Shown here: one piece after another, positions 1 through 9,876 of the stretch
Numbering within the stretch: position 1 is the first letter of the stretch
Layout of the letters: every line of letters begins with the position of its first letter
Assembly: GCA_001931875.2 (NCBI GenBank)
Contig: MSJH02000111.1
Location: 1-36,771, forward strand
Direction: 5' to 3'
DNA from: Byssochlamys sp. IMV 00236
Lineage: Eukaryota > Ascomycota > Eurotiomycetes > Eurotiales > Thermoascaceae
DNA: 36,771 nt
Program-made: the position numbers and the translations under genes
Notes under the pieces: generated by a model
Database searches by the model: none
What the model was told of the DNA's origin: nothing
Seen by the model: the letters and a program-made list of their open reading frames with translations, nothing else

Positions 1-358
1 AAGCCATACTCTGCTGGATCCTCGGGAGCATCCTAACAAGAAGATTAGATAAAAAGAAAAACTAACATGCCAACTTACGGATTCACCAAAACCGCGAAGA
101 CTAGGAACAATGACACGATAACCGAGGTTGACGAGGAAAGGGATTTGTTCTCTCCAGGCAATCCAACTGAATTGGAAGGTAATGATTGATATGTTATACA
201 CACAGTTTCACGTAATTAATGACTTACAGGTCTGGCCATCCATGAATTAATAACAAAGCCTTATCTGAAGTAGGGTTTTGGTCAACGTAATGTAGACGAA
301 TACCGTTGACTTGACAGTATTGATGGTTATAAGAAGCAGGGTTGTTATGGTCAAACAT
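1..358 (-). CDS. Second copy of epoxide hydrolase gene, 5' part only (cut by window edge)
   Basis: This is the 5' part of an alpha/beta-hydrolase epoxide hydrolase gene reading leftward off the window. Exon 1 is 228-358, exon 2 is 79-166, and exon 3 begins at 32 and runs past base 1. All coding and intron bases are identical to the complete gene at 9877-10952. The HGWPD oxyanion-hole motif is present in exon 1. No break is visible in the part seen, so this may be an intact recent duplicate. Whether it is complete depends on sequence left of the window. An assembly artefact is the main alternative. Confidence 0.85.
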
Positions 359-460
359 GTTTTGATCAATGGAAGGAAAGAAAGAAAAGACTGGTGTAAT
401 GCATTTATATTCATATAAAGCATAACTGCGGAATAATTATATCTGACAATTCTTCCCTTA
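1..460. repeat. Direct repeat copy A (epoxide hydrolase duplication)
   Basis: Bases 1-460 match 10595-11044 in the same orientation. Bases 1-394 are identical. After that I see one change at 395 (T versus C), one at 420 (G versus A) and about 10 extra bases in this copy near 437-447. Homology stops abruptly at 460. The block continues left of the window, so its full length is unknown. Confidence 0.95.
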
Positions 461-504
461 ATTTTTTATCTTTGAGCCACATATCGCGGAGTAGTGTGAC
501 TAAA

Positions 505-520
505 TTATTGTAAGATGTAC
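505..520. repeat. Target-site duplication, left copy, of the LINE
   Basis: The 16-base sequence TTATTGTAAGATGTAC recurs exactly at 5238-5253. The two copies bracket the LINE, which is the expected footprint of target-primed reverse transcription. Confidence 0.7.
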
Positions 521-605
521 GACTAAACAGATTTTTATTTATAAATTATTAAAACCTCAATTAGGCACACAATTGTAATATTACATCTTTCCCGCCTGAG
601 GCAGT

Positions 606-1640
606 TCAGAGAGGAAGGATAGTGGTGACTAAAAGACCCCTTTTAGGATCAAGGGTAAAAATTTTTTGGAAGGAGTGAATGGGGTCAAGTGTAAGATATA
701 CTAGTGAGAAGGAGAAGAGGGGGAACCATCCTAAGAGTCTTTGCCCGAGGTAAGTGGGCGGAGTAGGCCGAAGCTTAGCGTGATAGAAGTAATCGAGTTC
801 ATATAGGATTCTACGTGTAGCTGGCCAACGGATGCTCCACGAGAGTGTTGTGTTAAGAGAGCGAGGTTTCCTGGTAGGCAACATATTTAAAAGGAAGGAC
901 AATGGGTCAGAAATAGTTTGGGGCATCATGAGTCTACGGTGCATCTGGAGACAGTGAATAGTGTGGGCTTTTGTGAAGGACTAGCCAGGGTGTCGAGGAT
1001 AGGTTTTGTATCGACCACCAGGGAGCCAGTCAAGGCGCCAACATATGCAGCGACTTCTTTCAGACTTGAACATAAGTAGCCATAGGACAGGGTCGAGAGA
1101 GATAATTGGGCGACAGTGCATAAGAAGAACGGAGACATGCGTAGAACGTTTATTGTTGAGGCTGTTTTGACAATATTCTCGTTGTATCGAACGTAAAGAG
1201 CGACGATCCAGGGACTGTAGGTCGGGGAGCATCTCTTCCAAATGGGAGACCTAGAGAGCTTGTACCATTGGGAGTGGCTTCGGGGTTGGCAAATAAGTGG
1301 AAAAAGATGATGTAACAGAGCATCTTCTGGAAGAGCAAGGGAGCGTAGAAGGAACTGAGATTGCAGAGCATAAGTACGTTTCTGCATGGTTGGCAGCTTC
1401 GATATATGTAGCATTACCGTGGCGGAAGATGTGTGAGAACCACCGAAAATTTGACGCAAACAGGCGTTTTGAACATCTTCCAGTTGTTTATTAAGGAATG
1501 TGGTGATCTTAGTAATGGCCAAGTCGTATTCCAGTTGAGCACGAACAACGTGGCTGTAAAAGCGGGTACCAAGGAGAGGAGAAAAGCCTTTAGGTGAACA
1601 ACAATAGCTGAGAGTTGGTTCATAATGGCAAGGGCTTTGG
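606..1640 (-). pseudogene. LINE ORF2 C-terminal region (fragment)
   Basis: Two overlapping frames (1522-926 and 944-606, minus) carry the region after the reverse transcriptase thumb. The upstream frame has a stretch like LQSQFLLRSLALPEDALL. The downstream frame reads DPLSFLLNMLPTRKPRS and ends at GWFPLF. A related stretch, in a diverged copy, lies in the second relic near 6560-6610. The frame change between the two pieces is evidence of decay. The function is inferred from position in the element only. Confidence 0.6.
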
Positions 1641-1681
1641 TCTTGTTTTAATTGATTAATGCAGCAGCATCGAGATAGCCA

Positions 1682-2480
1682 CTAGGACGAAAGGGATTCC
1701 GAAATAAGAAAAGGAAGGTTGCTTTGGAATTGGTTCGCCATAGAGATGTAACTTGGAAACGGTTGCGTTGGGTCTAATATATTGAATTTACTTGGGTTCC
1801 ATCGGTACTCAGGCTTGTAACTATGATCTTCGCAAGACTTGAGGAGAGTTGGCATATCGGCCTTATCAGCTATAAGAACCACATTGTCAGCATAGAGGGG
1901 GCAGTTCAACCTAAGGATAAGTTCGGTAGGGGGAATATCCGTGGTTATAGGTTGTGGGCGCAGAAGGCGAGATAGCTCGTTTATGTATATAGAATACAAA
2001 AATGGAGAGAGGATTGACCCTTGTAAGACGCCGGTGACTGGTGAGAAGCGGGTAGATGTTGCATTGTTGAGTAGCACTTCTATTCAGGCCGCGTCAAATA
2101 AGTTCCGTAGTAGGCTAACGAGTGCTGCAGGTGATGTCCTTTCTAGCGTGTGCCGTATTTGGCGGCGGTCCACAGTGTCATATGCTGACTTGATGTCCAA
2201 GAATGCCATAGGGTTATGCGGTAATGGCGACGGAGAATGTTACATATCTCTGTTAGGTAAAGGGCCTGGTCTAAGGATCCTCTAGATTCTCAAAACCCAC
2301 CTTGGGCTATGTCCAAAGGAGGACTGTGATCAATCAGAAAGTGATGGATACTACGTTCTAACAGCTTTCGGAAGACAGATGTGAGGCTAATAGGTCGATG
2401 ATTCCCAGGCTCGGTCGGGTCATCTCTCTTATAAATCGGTATTACTTGGACCAGACGCCAGTCAGCAGGCGTGTAAGATT
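1682..2480 (-). pseudogene. LINE ORF2 reverse transcriptase domain (broken)
   Basis: Reverse transcriptase blocks can be read across several frames. They are RPISLTSVFRKLLE (about 2410-2370), LDIKSAYDTVDR with the first catalytic Asp (about 2196-2161), GVLQGSILSPFLYSIYINEL (about 2030-1970) and the active-site box YADNVVLIAD (about 1890-1860). The usual box is [FY]ADD, so the second catalytic Asp is Asn here. Stops and frameshifts between the blocks confirm the gene is dead. Confidence 0.85.
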
Positions 2481-2782
2481 ATGTCCAGCATAGCTGAAAC
2501 AGAAACAGCAGTATAGGTGCAAGGATGGGCTATAGAGGAGTGAGCATCTCTTGCCGGAGATGATCATGGCCTGGTGCCTTCTTAGGTGGCAACTGTCTAA
2601 GAGCGTCTTTGACATCATCCAGTAAGATTGAGCAGGTATCTTACGAAAGAAGAGTAGAGTGATACAGTAACGAATGATCTTCGTCCATATCTTGGAGTAG
2701 TCGTCCTGAATAGATTGTTTGCAAGCGCGAAACCATTACTTCTGCTGCTATTCAAGGCCATCTATGGTAGAAAAAGAGGGCT

Positions 2783-4130
2783 TTAGGTTTCTGTTTTTGC
2801 ATATTTACACAGCCTTGCGATAGTTTTAGTATACACCCCCTTTTCCATTTTGTTACAGAAATCTTTCCAGGTTTCTCGCCTTCGTTGCTGGATCATTCTG
2901 CGCAATTTAGCTTTAGTTTCTTGATGGAGCAGCCAATATTTTAGGCAGTTTATTCCCTGTGCTTTTCGCCACTTCCTGTAGTGGTATTCTTTTAGATCAA
3001 AGATCTCTTGTAATTCGCGTGTCCAAAACTGTTGCTGAAAAATATCTGGTCGTCTTGTATGATGTTTACAAACCAAAGCCGGAGATAAATAGATCGCTTG
3101 ACAAAGGGCTCGACTGAATTGCTCAATATATGTCGCTGCGGAGGATCTGTTGTCAAAGGAAGGGATGTTGGTTGGTATGAGATCCTTAGTGAGATGAGAA
3201 AAGTGTTCCAGATATTGAGATCTGAGCTGGTCATCTTTTAGTTTGTTTAAGTGCCATAAGATTCGTTTGGGTGCATTGGTTCTCAGGGATGGTGTTGCAA
3301 CTTGAAAGGAGAGTGTCATAAACTTATGATAAGGATCAAGCGATAAGCCATCTCTGATTAGTAGCTGTGGATAAGGTAGTTCTGTCGTACTGATGAAGTA
3401 GTCAATAATGCTGCTATCATTAAAAGTCATATATGTGGGTGATCCATAGGCCAATCTTTCAATTCCATATAATCATACCATGTGATTTGATCCAGTCATA
3501 TAATATTTGTCCTCGGTGAGTATGAATAGTATCTCCAGTAATATGTCCTAGTCGTACGTTGATGCTGCCGCAGATGATTGTGGATGTAATATTGGTTAAA
3601 TCCAAGGGTAGTAAGTCAAGGATGCTGGAAATTTCTGTATGTGACAAAGATGGAGGTAAGTAGAGACAATGGACAAGGTGTTTCGATATAACGAAAGACA
3701 AGGTATACCTAGCTAGTAGAGGATGCCTGGGAGGAATATATTATACTGAGAAAGGACAGGAAGGGTTGACTAACGGGGTAATACCAAGACTACCTCGATT
3801 CTTGATTGATTGGATAGGTTGACCATAAGTGTGAAATTGTTGCCAGGATGTAGGATACTTGTTAGGTGAGAGGAGCCAGGTTTCGGTAATTAAAAGAACG
3901 GAAGAGGATTCAGTTAATTTAAGGAGTGGTGAGATAGCTTGTGTTGGTAGACCAGTGGCGTTGATTAGCGATATGCTAATTGTGGTCATTATAGTTGAGA
4001 GGTGGTTCCTCACGATCCGAGAGAAGCATAGCGGCGTCCTCATCAACATTGAAGACATCTGTTGGGTTGATGACTTTAGTAGGAAGGCTTTCATCAAGGA
4101 CGGATTTGCTAATCCAACCTTGATTGTCAA
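2783..4130 (-). pseudogene. LINE ORF2 endonuclease and connector (frameshifted)
   Basis: An APE-type endonuclease is spread over three frames. ITETWLLS carries the catalytic Glu region (about 3890). GSINVRLGHITGD is the degenerate GDxN block (about 3570). SSIIDYFIST and DPYHKF (3420-3310) form the C-terminal D..H block. The connector to the reverse transcriptase follows down to 2783. GDFN has become GSIN, so the endonuclease would be impaired even without the frame breaks. The start of the frame overlaps the 3' end of ORF1 by about 155 bases. Confidence 0.75.
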
Positions 4131-4938
4131 AGTAACGGGCTACAGCTGTCTTGACTGGAGCACGGATATAGGTTAGGGCTTTCTTCACGCAATCACTATG
4201 GTACATAAAGGCAAAGTCGTCCGGTTCTTCTTTAGAACAATGTTCATATTTGTGATCCATAAGGATTGAGCCGTCGCAAGGGTTGAAATCGCCCTTGGTG
4301 CGTACCTTAAATTTTTGGAGGTGGGATTTCAGTTCGAACGCATAATCGCTGTGGACAAGGAGAGCCACAACGTTGTGGGTGAGGTAATGAATGTTAAGAA
4401 TACGGCTATTGTTAATGTCCAGTTGACGAAGACGGTTTCTCAATTGCCCGACGGGTACACGGGCTTTAGTCGGTGTGTAGATATATTGATAACCTTGGTT
4501 CTCGAAAGGTGGTTGCAAAAATCGAGCAGCGGTTTCCTGGCGTTGGATTCGACGTTGTTGACGTTTTTCGAGCATGAAGGTTTTGATGCTATTGAGCCGG
4601 GCTGTGCCTCGCCAAGGAGGGAGTGGTTGAGAGGGAGGGTGCAGAGGTGGGAACTGAGAATCGTTTAAGTCAGTATAGGGCCAGGAATCAGCAAAAGTTT
4701 GTTGGATGCGCAATGCTTGAATTTCCTCCTGGGCTTGTTTGAGCTCAGCTTGGGTCTGTTTAAGTTCGGCATATAGTTTTTCAATGGTAGATTGCAAATC
4801 GGCAATGGTTACACTGGATGTCAAACCATTGTTCTCGGGGCTCGGGGATGATGACCCAGAAATTTCCAATGAGTTCTGGGCGTTGGCATCAGAAGGTGTT
4901 TCAGTAGTTGTTGAAACAAACTGAAGCAAGTTGGCCAT
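3976..4938 (-). CDS. LINE ORF1 protein (320 aa, open)
   Basis: This is the first ORF of the retrotransposon and is uninterrupted, unlike ORF2. The N-terminal 40 residues are Ser/Asn-rich. Residues about 45-80 form a heptad-like coiled coil rich in Gln, Glu and Lys (KQTQAELKQAQEEIQALR). A proline-rich stretch follows, then a globular C-terminal half with RILNIHYLTHNVVALLVHSD and IRAPVKTAVARYFDNQGWI. The coiled coil plus a nucleic-acid-binding C-terminal half fits a LINE ORF1 chaperone (family knowledge). The segment with PVKTAVA recurs, diverged, on the plus strand at about 6659-6720. It is probably no longer under selection. Confidence 0.7.
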   Translation of the reverse strand: MANLLQFVSTTTETPSDANAQNSLEISGSSSPSPENNGLTSSVTIADLQSTIEKLYAELKQTQAELKQAQEEIQALRIQQTFADSWPYTDLNDSQFPPLHPPSQPLPPWRGTARLNSIKTFMLEKRQQRRIQRQETAARFLQPPFENQGYQYIYTPTKARVPVGQLRNRLRQLDINNSRILNIHYLTHNVVALLVHSDYAFELKSHLQKFKVRTKGDFNPCDGSILMDHKYEHCSKEEPDDFAFMYHSDCVKKALTYIRAPVKTAVARYFDNQGWISKSVLDESLPTKVINPTDVFNVDEDAAMLLSDREEPPLNYNDHN

Positions 4939-5237
4939 GGTAGGGGCATCATAGTTCTTGTTACAGCATTTACAAATGAAGCTAGGCTGAGGGGGTCGCC
5001 TGGCGAAGTTTCACTGCGGTATAAGGAGTCCACTGTTTGACAACTGGTGCAAACGAGCCGTCGACGTTGGATCTCAAATTGCTTATATAAACTTCGGACC
5101 TGTTCGCTCGAAAGAACAGGTACAGTAGGCTTGCATCCTCAAACTCTAGGTGGCATTGAGGTTTAATGAAGTTATATATATATATTTTATTTGTTTGTAA
5201 ATGTGCGTGTAACGTATAGAAAGCGGAAAAAAAGCTC

Positions 5238-5253
5238 TTATTGTAAGATGTAC
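5238..5253. repeat. Target-site duplication, right copy, of the LINE
   Basis: This is an exact match to 505-520. Its last three bases overlap the left end (TAC) of the inverted-repeat element that begins at 5251. Joining left flank, repeat and right flank restores that element's TACAGT end, so the small element was there before the LINE inserted. Confidence 0.7.
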
Positions 5254-5353
5254 AGTTTTTTCTATAAGTAATATCGCATAATCCGAAAATTTATAATACA
5301 AAATATACAAAATACGGCATCTTGGAACGACATTACTTTCTGGAAATAATGTA
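5251..5353. mobile_element. MITE-like element 1 (Tc1/mariner-type ends)
   Basis: This 103-base non-coding unit begins TACAGTTTTTTC and ends, read on the other strand, TACATTATTTCCAGAAAGTAATGTCG. The two ends pair as imperfect terminal inverted repeats, about 20 of 28 positions matching by eye. TA at both borders and CAGT-like ends resemble Tc1/mariner-derived MITEs (inference). It shares its right TA with the next unit. Confidence 0.6.
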
Positions 5354-5455
5354 CAGTCTTTTCAGAAAGTAAAGTCGCATTTCTACAGTTTTTATAATAC
5401 AATTTATACAAAAAAGCGATAAGTCAGTGCGACATCCCTTTCTGGGAATAGTGTA
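5352..5455. mobile_element. MITE-like element 2, adjacent to element 1
   Basis: This 104-base unit begins TACAGTCTTTTCAGAAAG and ends, on the other strand, TACACTATTCCCAGAAAGGG. The terminal inverted repeats also share GTCGCA. It is related to the preceding unit in the same orientation and abuts it through one shared TA. An additional inverted pair, TACTTTCTG and CAGAAAGTA (5334-5371), spans the junction. Confidence 0.6.
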
Positions 5456-5514
5456 AAAGAACAGTATATGGAGCATAGAAAAGAAGAGAAAGGAAGGAAA
5501 ATAAATGTAACCGT

Positions 5515-6615
5515 TCAAGCAATGGATGCTTGTTTAAGAATATGGATTCCTGCGAGACACTGTTTGACAAAAGAGAGGAAGGGAAAGGAATGTTCTGAAT
5601 AACTGATTGTCAGTGAGAGATCCATAATAACTACAGCGTAATCCAGACAATAGTGAGTATAGTGTGAACTTGTGAAGGATGGATGAGATGAGATGCTTTT
5701 AGAGTACGCAGTAGAGCGAGCATATGTGCAGGCTGTAGGTTCATATTGGCATAATAAGGTTGTAGGATAGATTGTGATATCGGGTGTTTGAAAGAGCAAA
5801 AAACCAGAAAATAGGCAATATTATCTTCATTCGCTTGACAAATTCGACATTGAGGGGAAGAAAAGACATTAATCTGATATAAATAAGCCATTGTAAGCAA
5901 TTTAGAGCGGAGGACCCTATACCACACTATCCGCGCTTGTAGTAGCATATCCGCTTTCCAGAACATCTTGAGGCGAGACACATGAATGAGGAATCTTGGC
6001 ATAGAAGGAAGTGGTCTGAGAGCCGTCTAAATTGAATGGAGGAGAATTGTTGCCGCAACGGTTGTTGTTGAAATGGCAGTACAAGGGTATCAGCAGTTTG
6101 ATCTTCTGTGATATGTGGTACGTCTTGCAGAATAACGTCCCAGAGGAACAACTGCAATCGTATTGTTCTGTGTTGTGACATATCTTTGTACAGTCGCTGA
6201 CACAGGCTAGACTTAATAGGGTATTTACTTCTCACTCGCAAACGTAGGCGTTCGGTTGCATCATCGATAATAAAAAAGTTTGAAGTCAAAACCCTGAGGT
6301 GGCAAAAATCTGGAATGGAGAGGAACAAATTTGCTAAAGGTAACAGCAGGATGTTTGCAAGAGATAATGAGGAAAAATCTGGGCTGAATCCAAAATGATC
6401 AAAGGCTTTGTAGATGGGCTGCATGATAGACAGAGGATAAATGAGATCATATTTCCAACATGCAGGCACAAAGAAGGAAAGAAAGCGGAAATGATAATTC
6501 CTGGAAATATTGAACAAATGGTGTTGTATAATAGACTGTATCAGTGAGGGAGTTCCATTTGGGGCAAATATATGACGAAGATACCTTACTTGCAGGACCA
6601 AATATTGCACTTGTG
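5515..6615 (-). pseudogene. 3' fragment of a second, different LINE ORF2
   Basis: Two main frames (about 6615-5927 and 6002-5631), plus a third to 5515, carry the C-terminal end of a non-LTR reverse-transcriptase polyprotein. The piece at 6610-6550 (QVQYLVLQVRYLRHIFAPNG) aligns with the post-RT region of the first LINE. The piece near 5850 has a CxxC...H...C cluster (CRICQANED then FLVFCSFKH), like the zinc-binding tail of LINE ORF2 proteins. The first LINE has no such tail, so this is another family. Frame changes show decay. Confidence 0.6.
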
Positions 6616-6619
6616 GGTG

Positions 6620-6802
6620 CGTGGCTTTTTTATCTGTCATATCCTTCGTACTCCCGATTACCTTAAAGGTCCTGTCAAGCAGGCTGTAGCCAGTCTCCTT
6701 GCTAACAAAGGATATATTGATCGTAACGAATGCCTTGAGCTCTTTCCCATCAAAAAAGACATGAGTTCTACTTTTTGTTACTTTAACAATCTCCCTTCCT
6801 GA
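6620..6802 (+). pseudogene. LINE ORF1 fragment, opposite orientation
   Basis: The plus-strand frame ending in a stop just after 6799 reads YLKGPVKQAVASLLANKGYI. It aligns with the ORF1 segment YIRAPVKTAVARYFDNQGWI of the first LINE (same spacing, about half the residues identical). It runs against the minus-strand ORF2 fragment to its left, so two old insertions or an inversion meet near 6615-6622. The long minus-strand frame that reads through this stretch is a shadow here. Confidence 0.55.
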
Positions 6803-6830
6803 GATCCACTTCTCTGCCCCTCTCTTCAAG

Positions 6831-7414
6831 TCATCGCATTTTTACTCTCAAGCTCAGAAGGGCTTTTAGATACCTCTTTCATTCTTTGAACTGTCCAATA
6901 TAAAAATGTTGCGTGCTCACTTGGGTTTAATAAATAAAAAAAATTGCTTAATCGCATAACTCAGATGAACTGGATAAAATTCATAAGGAGAAGTTGTCAG
7001 GATCGAAAACCATTGCATATACTTTTATGCTTAATCCGTCCAACGTTAGGTCAAAAGCAGAAAATCCTTTTGGATCTTTACTTCTCATGACTCCTTTACT
7101 GCTTCCTATCCATACAGCTGAAAGTCAAGAATGATAAAGTATCAAGTTGTAAGCTTGTCTTTTCTTTAAAAAAAAATATGCTAGAAGGAAGAGCAGAGTA
7201 CACAGTTAGATTGAATACGAAAGCATCTACAAGACAGCAACCGAATGAATGAACAACAGTACAATGGATTAGCAGAAATAAACAATGTCAAAAGCAAAGC
7301 AACGATACACATATGCCTAAAACTCTTTCAGCGTTGCGATTCGGAGCACTAAATATTAATGTGCTGTAAAATCCATCCACTGGCCCTTCTTTTTTTTTAT
7401 TTCTTTTACGCATC
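6831..7414. other. Intergenic region upstream of TAF5
   Basis: AT-rich sequence with homopolymer runs. I found no convincing coding region, RNA gene or repeat. The left part may still be LINE debris. The right part should hold the TAF5 promoter; a T-run lies at 7389-7398, just before the ATG. Confidence 0.4.
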
Positions 7415-9755
7415 ATGTCAGTACCTTCACAGACACCACTAAACAGTCCCACATTACCTTCACAATCAGATGTCGAAAGAATCGTTTCAAATTACTTTAT
7501 AAAGAGAGGATATAGCGCGTCAACAATACAGCAGGAAAGCATTTCCTTGGATCATCTATTACAACAATACAAAACTACCAATGACACATGTGATTTGTTA
7601 AAATCAATACAAGAACACGATTTTGAAGACATTGAAACTGTCCAATCAAGCTATGAACACTTGAGAGAATGGATAATGAATGCACTTGATATATACAAGG
7701 TAAATGCTTATGGAATCTATACTTTAATAGAATCTTATATATTTTTAGAATGAACTCCAAGCTCTACTGTATCCAATATTCATTTACATTTTTCTACAAT
7801 TTAAAGCAAGAGGACTTGTTGACTATGGTAAGCTTTTTTGTCTCTTTTGTATAAACATTTCAATCGTAATTATTGTAAATTTCACAGCAAATGATTTTTT
7901 TCATGCTTTTAAACAAGATCATGTTATGCATGAGGACGAATTGAATGCAGTTTTCAATACAACCTCGATACAGGACCAATTAGCTCATAAATATACTGTG
8001 AAACTATCACCTATTCCACTCGAATTGTTTTATCGATTCCTTCATGAAAGTCAACATAAAACGCTCTTGAGGATTGTTAACCAGCATTTGAATATAAACA
8101 AACTACCACCGGTATCTGCAGGCGAAGTATCCGATCAGGGGAAGGTAAAGGTTTGAGCCATATATCAAAAAAGCATTCATTGATTAGACATGGGAAATAA
8201 ATACAAAAGAATGTCGTAGAGTATGGATGAAACAAGAATTAAATCAGAAGCGGAAGCAATGGAACTGGATGAACCGTTTATCTTGCCATAGTAAGAAAAA
8301 CCCCCATTCACTTTTACTGGTACTCATACATATGTCAATAGTGAAAATACAGATGTACAAGCAGAAATAGAGTCATTGAATGAAATAAGAAAGCTTGTAT
8401 CTTTAGGGAGCCTCGCGCAGCCAAATATCTGCCTTTATACGTTCCATCATACACAGGATCAGTAAATATAAGTTATTATGGTGCCATTGTATGTGCTAAT
8501 TGATCATTTTATAGGCTCAATTGCATTGCTATATCCGAAGATGCAACGCTTATAGCCGGAGGCTTTTCGGAATCATTTATCAAAGTTTGGAACCTAAAAG
8601 GAGAGAAACTAAGAGATAGAAATGAGATGGACAAAAGTAAGGCAAACAGTTCTTTGTCAGTAAGCCAAGACTAATTGCTATCAAAAGATCTCCCAGGGAC
8701 ACAATATAAGAAGCTAGTAGGTCACTCTGGCCCTATTTTTGGCTTAAGCTTTAGTCATGATAACCAATATCTTATATCATGTTCAGAAGACAAGACAGGT
8801 AAATAATAAAAAGGAGATAATTAAAACAATAATAAAACATCTTGATAGTAAGATTATGGTGCCTTAAAACATACAAGAACCTGGTATGCTACAAAAGTCA
8901 CAACTATCCCGTTTGGGATGTAGATTTTGGACCGTACGGATTTTACTTTGCTACTGCCTCACATGATCGGACAGCAAGATTATGGAGTTGTGATCATGTG
9001 CATCCTTTGCGAATATTTGCAGGGCATTTATCGGACGTGAATGTACTTGGAGCATACAACATAATAATGCAGGCTCTTACTTTATTCTATATAGACAGTA
9101 AAGTTTCATCCCAATTCTAAATACCTTGTCACTGGATCTTGTGATAAAACGGTACGACTGTGGGATGTTCAAAGAGGTACATGTGTTCGAGTATTTACTG
9201 GACACACTGGCTCAGTTCATGCAGTGGCTATATCACCCAATGGTCGCTGGATGGCATCTGCAGGGGAAGACACTAATATTATACTATGGGACTTGGGAAG
9301 TGGCAGACGGCTCAAGACGATGACAGGACATACAGGGTTTATTTATTCGATTACATTTAATGCAGATAGTACCATTCTTGTCTCGGGAAGCGGAGATGGG
9401 ACTGTGAGAGTGTGGGATGTGAATAAGAACACGCCAAATGAATTTAGAGAAGAGCAATCATCAGATTTTAAAAGGACAAAGCTGAATGGGAAAGCAAAGG
9501 ATAAAAAAGACAAGATGAAGCCATTGCTCATGGATTTGAACGCAAAAAAGAGTAAAAGGAATATGTTGGAAAGGTAATATCTGTAATAATGAATGACTAA
9601 AGGTTTAATAATGTATTATTATTACTATTATCAGCGATGATCATCTGTCAACGTTTTCCACTAGAAATACGCCAATTTACATTGTGCAATTTACCAAGCG
9701 AAACTTATGCTTAGCTGCTGGCGCAAAAACTAATTTACCAGTATTTGATTTATAA
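7415..9755 (+). CDS. TAF5: TFIID subunit TAF5 (WD40 protein)
   Basis: TAF5 is a scaffold of the general transcription factor TFIID (and of SAGA in many fungi) and acts in the nucleus. Exons: 7415-7699, 7749-7827, 7888-8144, 8220-8290, 8342-8461, 8515-8636, 8688-8798, 8849-9042, 9095-9573, 9635-9755, giving 612 aa. A LisH-like start (VERIVSNYFIKRGY) and the TAF5 NTD2 domain (about 45-170, with LREWIMNALDIYK) come first. Six recognisable WD40 repeats run from about 270 to 520, with VRLWCL, ARLWSC, VRLWDV and VRVWDV ends. A Lys-rich insert follows, then a final strand (PIYIVQFTKRNLCLAAG). The domain order is the family's. The exon 8/9 junction uses TATAG before ACAGTAAAG; a nearby CAG would give a stop. 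It converges on the epoxide hydrolase gene. Confidence 0.93.
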
Positions 9756-9876
9756 TAAAAGAAATAAAAAAGGACAGTGTACACTATTTTCGTTCAACTC
9801 CATCCAAGCTTTAAAACGTCCAATATGATTTGCAATAACGCCATTTGGCATCGTTAGCACTGTACAATTTAGTTTA

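Larger units (their letters stand above)
521..5237 (-). mobile_element. Degenerate LINE (non-LTR) retrotransposon, near full length
   Basis: Reading on the minus strand the order is 5' leader (about 5237-4939), ORF1 (4938-3976), APE-type endonuclease, reverse transcriptase, then a C-terminal region ending near 606. This is the standard two-ORF LINE order. ORF2 is split by frameshifts and stops, so the element is dead. The flanking 16-base direct repeat sets the borders. The 3' end has no clear poly-A tail; it ends in an AT-rich stretch. The sequence ATTAAACCTCAAT-like at 541-556 recurs inverted near 5155-5172, so the outermost 50-80 bases may belong to something else. The element looks less AT-rich than the host genes around it. 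Confidence 0.85.

Noticed and set aside
2276..2287. GGATCCTCTAGA, identical to part of a common cloning-vector polylinker
   Set aside because: On the minus strand it lies inside the reverse transcriptase frame and encodes the expected residues (ESRGSLDQA). No further vector sequence follows on either side, so it is coincidence.
3859..4668. Plus-strand open frames (105 and 117 residues) inside the LINE
   Set aside because: They are antisense to ORF1 and the endonuclease region; the minus-strand reading carries the conserved motifs.
5927..6829. A single 300-residue minus-strand protein
   Set aside because: Its N-terminal third overlaps a plus-strand LINE ORF1 fragment and only the rest resembles LINE ORF2. 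It is a chance open reading frame across a junction of two relics.
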